In this document: positions 45,307 to 54,860 of the stretch, one piece after another | Numbering within the stretch: the stretch's first letter is position 1 | How the letters are laid out: the number at the start of each line of letters is the position of its first letter | Origin: Mercenaria mercenaria | Taxonomy: Eukaryota > Mollusca > Bivalvia > Venerida > Veneridae | Direction: 5' to 3' | Assembly: GCF_021730395.1 (NCBI RefSeq) | Contig: NW_026463168.1 | Span: forward strand, 1 to 64,000 | Length of the DNA stretch: 64,000 bases | Program-made: the position numbers and the translations under genes | The notes under the pieces: generated by a model | Seen by the model: only the letters and a program-made list of their open reading frames with translations | Databases searched by the model: none | Told to the model about the DNA's origin: nothing

Positions 45307-45724
45307 TTAGGCATAACTGTTGCATTTTTTCTTAATAAAATGCAAGATTAATCCATTATCTTTCAAATAATTCATATCGTTGAGATGTAGTTTTAATTTC
45401 ATTTTCTTCAAAATTTGGGGGCTAAAACTGTGCCTTATCATACATGGTCCTTTAAGTTTCTTGTATCTGGTTTCTATTTCTATGTTCCTTAGAACGGGCA
45501 ACAAATTGTCTCTAACGTAAGACTCTTGTACAATATCGCAGCACAAATACAGTCTTACTTCTCGGCGTAAAATCGCAGGTAAGAGTAACTTCAGTCACAG
45601 CGCAGGCCCAACGATCCTCTAAAGCGTATGACTTGGGAAACTGAATGTAAAAATCTGAGGGATTGTTGTTCTTACGTATGGTTTGCGAATCGTTACTGCT
45701 AAGATAAAGGTAAAAGTCGGTCAT
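45307..45724 (-). pseudogene. Polinton minor capsid protein-like gene, broken
   Basis: Minus-strand gene starting MTDFYLYLSSNDSQTIRKNN, followed by DFYIQFPKSYALEDRWACAV and TEVTLTC. This start (M.DFY..LPSN.S...Y..N....F...L...L.G.WE.AL.EI) is typical of the jelly-roll minor capsid or penton-like protein of Polintons. Downstream sequence in another frame, with SYVRDNLLPVLRNIEIE and LILHFIKKK, belongs to the same family by its pattern. The gene is not whole. It borders the central block of non-Polinton repeats on its left and follows the small basic gene on its right. Confidence 0.65.
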
Positions 45725-45757
45725 GGTTTCATTCGTATTCGTTTGATATTTGGCTTC

Positions 45758-46090
45758 TTACGCTTCTCTGTTCGTCCTGACTTCGTCCAGAATAGTGTCA
45801 AAAAGATGGGGAGCTCTCAACAATACGGGTATAAGTGAGTGATGGCGTCTTAACAATGTTTTCTTTCTAGCTAATGATACGTTTCCAGAAGCCAGAAACC
45901 GTAGCAAAAGTCTTTTCCTTTCAAGTAGCTGTGCATATCTTTTTGCTAGATTAATCGTTCCATTGATTACTCTTTTGGCCACTTGAGCTATAGCCTGCAT
46001 TTGACTCGACGTCATATTTATGATCATGTTTTTTCTAACTGCTACAGTAGCATCTTTCAGTTGGAGAAGACAGTTGAGTTTAAGGTACAC
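45758..46090 (-). CDS. Polinton small basic helical protein, right-arm copy
   Basis: 110 codons; a more likely start is the internal ATG giving MIINMTSSQMQAIAQVAK, about 90 residues. Content is helical and strongly basic (RYAQLLERKRLLLRFLASGN, RKKTLLRRHHSLIPVLLR). It aligns by eye with the left-arm protein at 33071-33319, implying duplication of this gene within the family's history. Core-protein-like DNA binding is possible but unproven. Its TAA stop lies in GCGTAAGAAG, echoing the stop context of the ATPase gene. Confidence 0.6.
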   Translation of the reverse strand: MYLKLNCLLQLKDATVAVRKNMIINMTSSQMQAIAQVAKRVINGTINLAKRYAQLLERKRLLLRFLASGNVSLARKKTLLRRHHSLIPVLLRAPHLFDTILDEVRTNREA

Positions 46091-46129
46091 TTAAGACTGA
46101 TTCATGTTTGTTTATTGGTTTCTTTACTT

Positions 46130-46655
46130 TCACTCCTTCTTACGCGTGTAGAGTTCCAGTTCAGTTAAGACTGGGTAGACCGCTTCATCTAGTTGAGCGT
46201 GATCTTTGATTCCAGCTATGACCAATTTACCGCTGTGAAAACAACAAAAATTGACTCCATCATATTTTAAATTCACCGCTGAAAATAGTTCAGGTTCATA
46301 CACGATCTGTCTTTCTTTTACCAACTGATTTAAGTCTAAGGCAGTACTTAAGGTGTGACTGGCTGACACTTAGGCATTTGATATCTTTCAGACACACCGT
46401 GTACCCTAATCGCTGTATACGTCTGGCATAACGTCGTAGTCTTTGACGTCCCTCCTGAATACTGGTCGCTTTTCCATTACAGTTGATAACTCCGTTGGAG
46501 AATAATAATCAATTTCCTCCTATGGTCTTGTGTGGCCAGATCAGTCCTGGAAATGTTCTAGGATCGTAACGAGCGTTTGATATACGATAACACAAACGCC
46601 TCAAGTCAATAGCGCAGTCCAAATGGGCACTGAACACAACGTTTGTGATAATCAT
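46130..46655 (-). pseudogene. TBP-like gene in the Polinton, broken
   Basis: Two successive blocks on the minus strand resemble the two halves of the TATA-binding protein saddle. The first, from an ATG at 46655, has ITNVVFSAHLDCAIDLRRL, ARYDPRTFPGLIWP and RRYARRIQRLGY, comparable with TBP's VNL.CKLDLK..A..ARNAEYNPKRFAAVI and AARKYARVVQKLGF. The second has LDLNQLVKERQIVYEPELFS and CCFHSGKLVIAGIKDHAQLD then YPVL, comparable with YEPELFPGLIYRM, F.SGKVVLTGAK and YPIL. The total span, about 175 codons, equals a TBP core without the variable N-terminus. TBP recognises TATA boxes for RNA polymerases; here it may have directed transcription of the element. The gene is not whole. It lies between the integrase and the basic protein gene, same strand. 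The core similarity is strong by eye but was not tested by search. Confidence 0.75.
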
Positions 46656-46739
46656 AGTGTTGACTCTTCAATCGCCCGGCTATAAATGAAGATAAATAAA
46701 CTCTTATCTGACATATGAATACATGTCAGGTCACGTGGT

Positions 46740-47855
46740 CTAGGAGTACTGCGTCACGTCTTGTTCGGGTATCCAACTATCGTATTTCGCTGGCCAGTGT
46801 AACCACCTTACAAGGACTTGTCTTTGTTTGTTTCGAACTCTTTTCTTTAGTATTTTTTCAACATGGTACTCTGTCGTTTCGTCCACGTTGACCGCTTGTA
46901 ATTCCTGTTCATAAAATGTGCCGTCTACCTGGTCGTTATTATCCCAATCAGCTATAGTGTACACAGGTACGCCTTCTCTTTTGAAACGCGTTTTAATCTT
47001 AAAGATTTCACCCGTCCACTTTTGCGAGTATTCCCTATCGAACACACTTTTCACGTGAGATGCGCGTACCGTCTGACCTATTTTGAATTTGTAGCTTTTT
47101 CTCTTGATTAGTTTCGTTTTACCCATTTTGGTTCTTAGTAAATATTGCTGAAGCCTACTCTCTCCTTCGTTCTCTGTCGTTATGTCTATGGGTCTCTTTC
47201 CTAGACTCCTATGAATTGTGCGGTTATATCCTCGTAGTATTTTTTCCAGGATATTAATGTATCGTTGAGTTCTTTTTTTTAACATGTACCTGAACAGTCT
47301 TCTTTTCAGATTCTTGATTAGTATTTCCGAATAGTTAGCCTTTGTCTCAGTGTTTAGGGCGTAGAAATGATGAATTCCTTCATGCTGAAGATACTTATTG
47401 ACCTCCTTGCTTCTAGATTCCATACCCCTGTCGGTTCTCACCGTATTAGGTTTTCTCGGTCCTGATAGTATTCGCTCTAACGCGTTCACTATTTCCGTAC
47501 CTTTTTTACTTTTGATGGGTTGACAAAAAGCGAAACGGGAGAAAATGTCTATGGACACCAACACGTATTTGTAGCCTTCATTTTGCTCGGCTAAGTCAAC
47601 CATGTCCATCAGATCCATATCCCATTGGCTGTCAATGCCTCGGACAATCACGCGTGATCGAGGAAATCGACGTCTGGCCCCTCTAGTCAAGGAATAAGAC
47701 TGTTGACTTTGAAGCCATTTCCTTATTCTGGGCCTACCGATTTTATATTTACCCTGAGACTTGATATATTGGTACACTTTTTCAACTCCAGCAAAACTAA
47801 CGGGACAATTTGGGTCAAAATACAAAGAAGACAAATACTGCTTCCAGTTAGACAT
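46740..47855 (-). CDS. Polinton integrase with chromodomain
   Basis: Retroviral-type DDE integrase that would insert the element. I choose the ATG at 47855 (MSNWKQYLSSLYF), giving 371 residues; the frame is open for 64 more codons with a sequence unlike the family. The catalytic core shows WDMDLMDM (first Asp, residue 81), VRTDRG (second Asp, 142) and KANYSEILIKNLKRR (Glu, 177). An SH3-like segment follows with FKIGQTVR and YSQKWTGEIFKI, and a C-terminal chromodomain at about 324-368 contains YHVEKILKKR, VLVRWLHWP and YDSWIPE. A chromodomain could direct integration to methylated histone H3. The frame looks whole. It is the outermost gene of the right arm and reads away from the right terminal repeat. 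Confidence 0.93.
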   Translation of the reverse strand: MSNWKQYLSSLYFDPNCPVSFAGVEKVYQYIKSQGKYKIGRPRIRKWLQSQQSYSLTRGARRRFPRSRVIVRGIDSQWDMDLMDMVDLAEQNEGYKYVLVSIDIFSRFAFCQPIKSKKGTEIVNALERILSGPRKPNTVRTDRGMESRSKEVNKYLQHEGIHHFYALNTETKANYSEILIKNLKRRLFRYMLKKRTQRYINILEKILRGYNRTIHRSLGKRPIDITTENEGESRLQQYLLRTKMGKTKLIKRKSYKFKIGQTVRASHVKSVFDREYSQKWTGEIFKIKTRFKREGVPVYTIADWDNNDQVDGTFYEQELQAVNVDETTEYHVEKILKKRVRNKQRQVLVRWLHWPAKYDSWIPEQDVTQYS

Positions 47856-48059
47856 TATTTTATTGATAACACATAACAAGTATATTCGTACAAATGTATA
47901 ACATGTTCTTACAAATTCAGTCGCCATATAGTAAGTATACGTGTTACAACGAGTATTATTAAAGAACGCTGTCAAACCATTTCGTGAGATACCAAACACG
48001 GGTATAGTCGGTTGAGTAATAAAGGAGAAAATCGATACTTTAGGCACGAGTCATTTCAT

Positions 48060-49841
48060 TTCCGGTTGTATGCTACCAACCCTTAGTTCTCGTCAAGCGT
48101 TTTTGTTACCAAGATCATTAAAATCGGTCCACAAATAGAGAAGAAAATTACATTTTGAAAAGTTTGGTTGCGAAATTTGAATTTAGCGCCAATGGATGAC
48201 GTCATAAAAATTAAATGGTGTAAACTTTGCAAACTAGGTAGTTTAAATTATCAACACGAGACTGCCAGTTATTCTTCTATCTACTAATAGAAAACAAAAG
48301 TTTCCTTACCTCATTCAAAAATGAATTCTTGAATTCAAAATGGTGAGCAATGACTCGGATGCAAATGTAACGCCTTTATATACCGTACAAAAAATGCAAT
48401 TAAAATTCCAGGTTGAATATTAAACTAAGGCGCTGACATTTATAATGTTTTTATATAAGTCTTAAGGATGGATTCGTAATTACAATTTGAAGTTTATTAC
48501 TATTATATCGGTTCAAAAAACGCCTCTTGAAGTAAATAGTGTTTTAAATAGACATTTATATCCGTTTAAAAAAGGACTTAGTAATTGGAACGGGCTAGAT
48601 GACTTTTATTACTGCTGTACTAGCCCAAACTTGCCCGCAGAGGTATGGCTGGCCCGTTAAGAGTAAAGTAAAAGGGCTATAAAGGCGTCAGATATATTGA
48701 TGCGTGTAATTAAAATTGGTTTAAGTAAGGAGTCATTTATACTTTATTTACAGATTCAAGGGGGTTATAAACGGTAAATAATGATATGGGCAATATTTAT
48801 CGACCATAAAAAGAAATTTAGCGGTACGTAACCTTAAAGTTACGGCGGCTATGTTAAAAAAACTTTGAATGTTTAGTGTCCATTTAGGATGAGGGGTTAA
48901 AAAGAAATCAAAAACTATTTTTTCCACAACTTTATTTAAAATTTGTAGAATATAACATAATCGCTAGAAATAGAGTAAGAAAGACTAAAATAAGAAATGA
49001 AATATATATCTTTTTAAGAACAAATATCAAAGGTGTACTATTATATTAAGCGTGAGTGTACTGGGTCTATATATTTAATACATACAATAAATGCACTTAT
49101 ACACGAATCGGTACACGAGTTATAAAAGAAGCAAAAACGACTTTAGGATAACATATGTAGGGCGTAAATTTATTAATTTTATTGGTATGGCCTTATTAAG
49201 TTATAGGTAAAATAAAAACGCTCCAGGGAATTATCACTTCCTGGTGTAAAAGTATCAACATTATCTTTAAAAAAAGACAGGAATAGAAAAAGATATAGTT
49301 ATTTCTTGTGGATTTTGCAATAGATATGATAATTTCTACAGGTAGGTCATTTTTTCACTGTTGCTATTTAAAATAAATTTAGAATATTTTTGTCTAAAAA
49401 TGGTATTTCTTGGTTGTGTAAAACATGCGTCAAAAGAGCAGCGAAAGTTGAATAACATGTCAAATCATGGTCTCTTTCTAGGGGACCAGTGAGCATGTGC
49501 GAGAATTCGTGCAAAAGTACCAAAATCATTTACAATGTTTAGCATTTATGTTTGTGCTAACAGTATTGTTTTTACAATCAAAAATTGTCAGTTTGAATTA
49601 AAATCGTTGACAGTTATATTTAGATTTTGAAATTCTGTGGATCTAATAAAATATTTACTATCCTCCAAACATGAATCAATGATAGAAAAACATCACGGGT
49701 AGTTCATGATTTTGGTACGAATTGCACTTCATCGGCATAAGCATACTTTATTTGGTACTTGAGTTAAACATTTTTGTAAGAATCTATCCGTGATTTCTTC
49801 TGGTGTATTGTCGTACTAGATGGAAGCTGACATATATATTA
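48060..49841. other. Polinton right arm, no gene seen
   Basis: 1.8 kb between the integrase and the right terminal repeat with no long frame. It holds an ACGTCAT palindromic site near 48198 and many short AT-rich segments. No remains of a DNA polymerase gene were recognised. Confidence 0.5.
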
Positions 49842-50550
49842 CATTCTAATTTAAATTTTGGGCATTAATTTATATTTATTAGATTTTAATTACAATTTTA
49901 ACGCGATGTTTGAGATGCGGGGCTGTCAATTTTGAGAATTTAATTACTAGTTACCATTAAGGCTGATTTCATTAGACTTTATGTTATCGATAAATTACGT
50001 TTCTATTGAAAATAGTTTTTGATAGGCAGTAACGCTAAAAATCTTTATGTATAAGATGTAGCGTTAGATGAATTTGGTTACTATTTTTAAAGAAAAAACA
50101 CCCATAATGACCGCCTCATTTTAAGTATTTATATAGAAATGAGTTACTATATTTTTATAATTAACATTTCTACTATTTTGTCTCATAATTTCATTTTATA
50201 AATAGTTATTCTCATATAGTTTTAGTGATTGGTCAAGTCGTAGACAGTGCGTAATTATCTCATTATTATACATTTTCTTTCAAATGGTTTTTTATACGAG
50301 GATTCTTTTATACGCACGGGTATAGCTTTTGTTTTCGTGTTATCTCCCCGTGTAGGGCCGAGCCTCAATGTGCGCGAACACGCCTTCGATAGGTATATAA
50401 GTCGGCTTTATATACTTCAGGGAGATATAGATAGCAGAGTGAGGTCATTCTTAACATAGAAAGGTGATGTCATTCTAAACTATAATTCAAAATTCCCGCC
50501 GCATTCTTGATCATGCGCACTCCTGACGTTAAAGAACTGCTTATACTACT
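49842..50550 (-). repeat. Polinton right terminal inverted repeat
   Basis: Reverse-complement partner of 30694-31439, ending TTATACTACT at 50550 and followed by AATAAA. Differences from the left copy are scattered substitutions and a few short gaps. A frame of 70 codons at 50247-50459 is a by-product of the repeat. Confidence 0.92.
50305..50312 (-). promoter_or_regulatory. TATA box in right TIR, facing inward
   Basis: CTTTTATA on the plus strand, TATAAAAG on the minus strand, directed at the integrase and TBP-like genes. It is the partner of 30931-30938. Confidence 0.5.
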
Positions 50551-51855
50551 AATAAAGATTACTAAGTCGTTTGCAATGGTCTTCAAGGGCAAATAAGAAT
50601 CTATTTATTCTTTGTTAAACAGAAGAAATTTCAGCAAATTATCCACATTTTACTATATATCTAATTGTAGATAGACAGACATAAAGTATACGCAAAAAGA
50701 CCATTTCCTTTTTAATCGATTTTAAAAATAAAATATTCATAAGAAAGACAATGCATTGAATATTATCACATCGTTTGCAAAGCTAAAATACCTATAATAC
50801 TGTTCCCATAAATTTGAATTAAGGTAAAGGGCTCGTTCTTTGTGCTATATAAAATATTTTCACTCTTGTGAAAAATCGATGGGTCTAATTTTCCCATATG
50901 AATGAAAAAACATTACCAGGATTTAGTAGATAAGGAGTAGCAAAATTCATACGACCAATCTTGAAGTTTAACCTTGAATCCGATGGGTTAAACGTTTGAC
51001 TTTACGGAACTGAAACCAAGTATTCATCATCTGTGCGATGGTAAATTGATACATGTAGCAAAAAAAAAAAGCCCTACCCACCTAACAGCGTATTGATAGG
51101 AATGGGATGCGCATAAAAAGTGTGTCTTATGAAAAGTTTGTCACACATTTTTACCCTTGCGGGCGAGAGTGCTCAATTTCAAACCTATTACCTGAAGAAA
51201 TGTTGACGCGCGCATGAGGTGCGGATCAAAAATGTGTCACATGAAATTCTATTACGTTGTTCTACCCATACCGGCTATCATTCACCTTATTTTAACCAAT
51301 TTCTGTACGAAATGTGGAACCACGCGTGGATGTACATCAGAAATGTGTAACATGAAGAATGCGTCAAGCACTTCTACCTTTGCTCATCAAGTTTCAGATC
51401 GTTACTCCAAGAAATCTACAAGTCCATTGTTTATGTAGTTCACCACACGCTCCTTTGCTATGAGGGGCTGTAAAGCATAGACACCGACGGTCAAATTGAC
51501 TCTGAAATAACCGTCCAACAACTTCGTTTGGTTGGGGAGGGGGAGTGGTGCGATCAAATACTAAGCAAAGTTCATTTAGATAATGACATCATCTCTGTGA
51601 AGAGCTTCAGCACGTTTTTGTCAAAATATAAGCGTTCTTTTAGGTATAAAACAAAACATGTAATGATCAAAGTTAATTACCGTATACCTGAAAAAAAGAA
51701 TTCCAGCGAGCCCATTTCCTCTTCTTTGACAAGCTCTGTTTGTCGATAATACTGCTTGGGGATGAGATGGTGTACTGTAAATATTCATTTTTGATTGAAT
51801 ATTTCTGCATCATTTTAATATATTGCGCTCAGGTGTAACGTTTAAAATAGCTAAA
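50551..51855. other. No gene seen
   Basis: Host sequence right of the Polinton. 51100-51400 has three loose copies of a passage with GTGTCWYATGAAA, TTACCCTTGC/TTCTACC and GTTTCAGATC-like ends, suggesting a worn repeat. No coding frame recognised. Confidence 0.4.
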
Positions 51856-52035
51856 ACATTGAAATTTGTCTCTACTTGAGCTTGAGGAAATTCCATAAAT
51901 TATACAAAATTTACAAAAAACGGCACGGTAAAAGTTGTTTAAAATTTGCAACACAGTGCGAAGCATGGTAAACTTTAAGAATATACCAAGCAAATGCCAT
52001 TTTTTAAACATTACTATTAGGGGTCTAATATCTTA
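51856..52035 (+). repeat. 180 bp interspersed repeat, direct partner at 59757-59940
   Basis: ACATTGAAATTTGTCTCTAC, TTGAGCTTG.GGAAAT.CC, ATAAATTATACAAAATTTAC and AAGAATATACCAAGCA are shared, with roughly nine in ten bases alike by eye. Confidence 0.75.
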
Positions 52036-52542
52036 ACACTTAATTATCACAAATTTAGACGGATTTTTATGCATAGATACTCATGTATTAGATATAATTT
52101 CGTCTGACAAAACACGAATGATCAACGACCAAACTGACAAAATATTGCATGCTCGCTTTGGATAAGTGGTAGTACTGTCCCACAATTTTAATAATTTGTA
52201 AACTCGTGAACATGGATCATATACGAACCTCAGGCGATGATGTTAATCCTAGTCTTGCCTTGAAACGGCAATCTGTAGCAAGTCGTCGGATAACTGATTT
52301 GATCAACTTAAATATTAAGATCTTGAGATCTAACTAAATTTTAAACCTAATCTCCCGTGAAAATGGCGATAATAAACAAATACCGTTTTTTTTTTCTCTC
52401 AGAATATGATCATTTCAATTTCTTTTAGCTTAAACATGAGAACTAAAAATTCCTGCCTCCATTACGTTTTATCATTAATAGAACTACTGAAACATTCAAA
52501 ATGTTTTAAGACAGATTTTGCTCACATTAGCTAGATTTATTT
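52036..52542. other. No gene seen
   Basis: AT-rich, nothing recognised. Confidence 0.4.
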
Positions 52543-52724
52543 GAGCCACACCATGAGAAAACCAATAAAGTGCGTTTGCGACCAGCATGGATCCAGACCA
52601 GCCTGTGAAACTGCGCAGTCTGGTCAGGTTCCATGCTGTTTGCTGACGGTTTCTCTAATTGCGAAGGCTGGTCTGGATCCATGCTGGTCGCAAACGCAGT
52701 AGTATGCTTTTCTCATGGTGCGGC
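52543..52724. mobile_element. MITE with long TIRs, copy 2
   Basis: Same family as 42346-42557: GAGCCACACCATGAGAAAAC at the left, TTTTCTCATGGTGCGGC at the right, and a fold of GTTTGCGACCAGCATGGATC with its complement. Slightly shorter through an internal deletion. Confidence 0.8.
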
Positions 52725-53449
52725 ATATTTTTAGGAGAATATGTCTGGGTTGATACAAATATATGTGTCAAAATTAAAACGGTTTTGTTTCGCCAGTTAC
52801 CCACTTTTCGTTGGGGTTTTTTCTCGGTCGGACTAAAGTTGTAAGTTTGTCCGACGGAATGGCCAGCATTTTTTGCGAAGCCTGCTGTTATGTATAGCGG
52901 ACTTTTGAGTATAAGAGATGGAGTGATAATTAATGCACCTCTAGTATACACTGGCTGCAGAACTGACATTCTGAGGTACATTTGTGGTGCATGTTTGTAG
53001 TGTTTTCTTTCACAAAAATCTCATGAAAACCACAGCTATCTGATAAGGACTAAATCAGTGTGTACATTATTAATAGCAGGCACTGTCCAAAAGCTTTAGA
53101 AAGAACTCTTAAAAGCTGAATGATTTGGAAAAAAGCTTATGTTATTTATTTATAGTAAAACACCTTCGATTTAATTTATGTTGTAGTTTTAGTTTCAAAT
53201 CATCAAATAGGACCAAAACAATTCGTTAAAGACTGAATTAGTGTGTATGTAAACAATGACTGCCAGTGAAATAGGATTCATTTTGAAACAAAAGCTGAAT
53301 ATTTTACAAAATAATGTTCTTCTGGTTTAAAGTAAAAAATCCTCAGATGTCACTTTCTTTCCAATATTTTACACATTGATTAGCAGCCACCATCAGTGAT
53401 TTGAGCGCTTTGATTAGTATTATCTAGTATTAAACTAACAATTTTGTTA
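52725..53449. other. No supported gene
   Basis: A 108-codon minus-strand frame at 52655-52981 runs partly through the MITE and resembles no known protein. The rest is AT-rich. Confidence 0.35.
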
Positions 53450-53700
53450 AAATTATGACTCTGGGGTCAAAATTGACTGCACATTGGGGTCAACAGTATT
53501 TACACTGGTTTATATAGAGAAAACCTTTAAAAAATATCTTCTGGAACCATAAGGCCCAGAGCTATGGTATTGTGTATGAGGCATGCTTCTAATATCTACC
53601 AAGATTGTTCAAATCATAACCGTAGAGTCAGTATAGGCCCCGCCCCAGTGGTCCCTTGCTTTACATAGACTTATTTGTTTTTGAAGCATTGTCAAAGAAA
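53450..53700 (+). repeat. Fragment of the 163 bp array family of 20455-21400
   Basis: Shares GGTTTATATAGAGAAAACCT, CCATAAGGCCCAGAGCTATG, ACCAAGATTGTTCAAATCAT and CCCAGTGGTCCCTTGCTTTA with the array near 21150-21260. Confidence 0.6.
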
Positions 53701-54169
53701 TTTGTACCACAAGTATGATATTTGATACAGATTGCACTTATCTTTAAGTATTGGCCTTTAGATAAAAGTAAGAACAAAATAAATTGTTTAGATTTCTGGA
53801 AATTGATACTATATTTTTTAAGTAACTTTGAAACTTAATTACTGACACACACATGAAAATTAGTTGTTTTCAGTACTTTTTACGATGGAAATCTAAAAGC
53901 GTTTGTAACACTTTACTAGAGGTAAACTGCTGCGATTATGAATATTTATATTTAACGCACATTGAACACTAATCATCCATAGCGTTATTGGTAACGACTG
54001 TTCGGGTTACATTCTCGACACGGTCTTCCTTTTTTCTTGATTTGGCATTTTCAAAATAGTTTAGAAACCGAAACGCATATTCTAAAGTACATAATATGAC
54101 CAAACTTCAATTTGATAGAAAGATCTTTTTTATCCAAAATCTGGAGGTCAGTGCCTTTAATCGTGACGT

Positions 54170-54860
54170 ACTGACTTACTTTTTTGTCACTGAAGTTTTA
54201 AACCATCTGTACAATGTTCGATACAGAATTAATTACTCATCTTGAATAGTTCTAATAATGACCTACTTTCTCAAGAAATTAAGACCACATGTGTAATGTT
54301 TGATAAATATTTCAACTTTTCTTAATCGTGACCTACTGGCCTACTTTTTCGTAACTGAAATTTTGGATCACTTGTATATTGTTCGATACAAATTTCAATA
54401 TTCATTTTGAATAGTCTTAATCTTGACCTACTGACCCACTTTCTAGTATTTGAAGGTACAGCATAGAAATTTAGACCACGTGTATATCTTTTGATACAGT
54501 GATCAATACTCGTCTTTACTATTCTTAACCCTGACCTACTGACTTACTTTCTTACTTTTGAAGCTACAGCAAAGTGATTTGAACCACCTGTATAAATTTT
54601 CTAAACAGATTTCGGGAGTTATCTTGAATAATCTTTACCATGACCTTTCCACCTAGTTTTGTTTTTGTTTTGAAGCTTAAGGAAAGAGAATTCGTTCAAG
54701 CAGTCAACTAATCTCAAGTGAGCGATATAGTGCCATCATGGCCCTCTTGTTTAACAAATTTCAGTAGTTATCTTGATTAATCTTTACCATGACCAGCTCA
54801 CCTTGGTTTTTAAAGCTTTAGCAAAGAAATGAGAGATATAGGGCCACCATCGCCCTTTCG
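54170..54860 (-). repeat. Repeat element, reverse orientation, irregular units
   Basis: TGACCTACTGRCYTACTTT recurs at about 54170, 54260, 54330, 54425 and 54533. The right end, GTGAGCGATATAGTGCCATC plus ATGGCCCTCTTGTTT, is the reverse complement of the usual left end of these elements; a second such end follows at 54825-54855. Confidence 0.55.

Larger units (their letters stand above)
30694..50550. mobile_element. Polinton (Maverick) fossil, 19.9 kb
   Basis: The element is bounded by inverted terminal repeats (30694-31439 and 49842-50550) beginning AGTAGTATAAGC, and flanked by AATATA and AATAAA, an imperfect 6 bp target duplication as Polintons make. It carries the family's hallmark genes: packaging ATPase, adenovirus-type protease, double jelly-roll capsid protein, jelly-roll minor capsid protein and retroviral-type integrase with a chromodomain. 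It also carries an unexpected TBP-like gene. The protein-primed DNA polymerase normally present is not found. About 9.5 kb in the middle (35838-45300) is unrelated repeat DNA, so the Polinton-derived part is about 10.4 kb. As a whole the element is broken, with roughly half a dozen breaks besides the large insertion. Terminal repeats differ at about 5% over the outer 340 bp by eye, suggesting a fairly recent insertion. Confidence 0.93.

Noticed and set aside
44995-45325. Overlapping frames of 85 and 86 codons beside the Polinton boundary
   Set aside because: Neither resembles a Polinton or host protein; composition is typical of chance frames.
50247-50459. 70-codon frame in the right terminal repeat
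   Set aside because: It is a by-product of the terminal repeat and has no counterpart with protein-like features.
52655-52981. 108-codon minus-strand frame
   Set aside because: Its C-terminal half reads through the MITE at 52543-52724 and nothing in it is recognisable.
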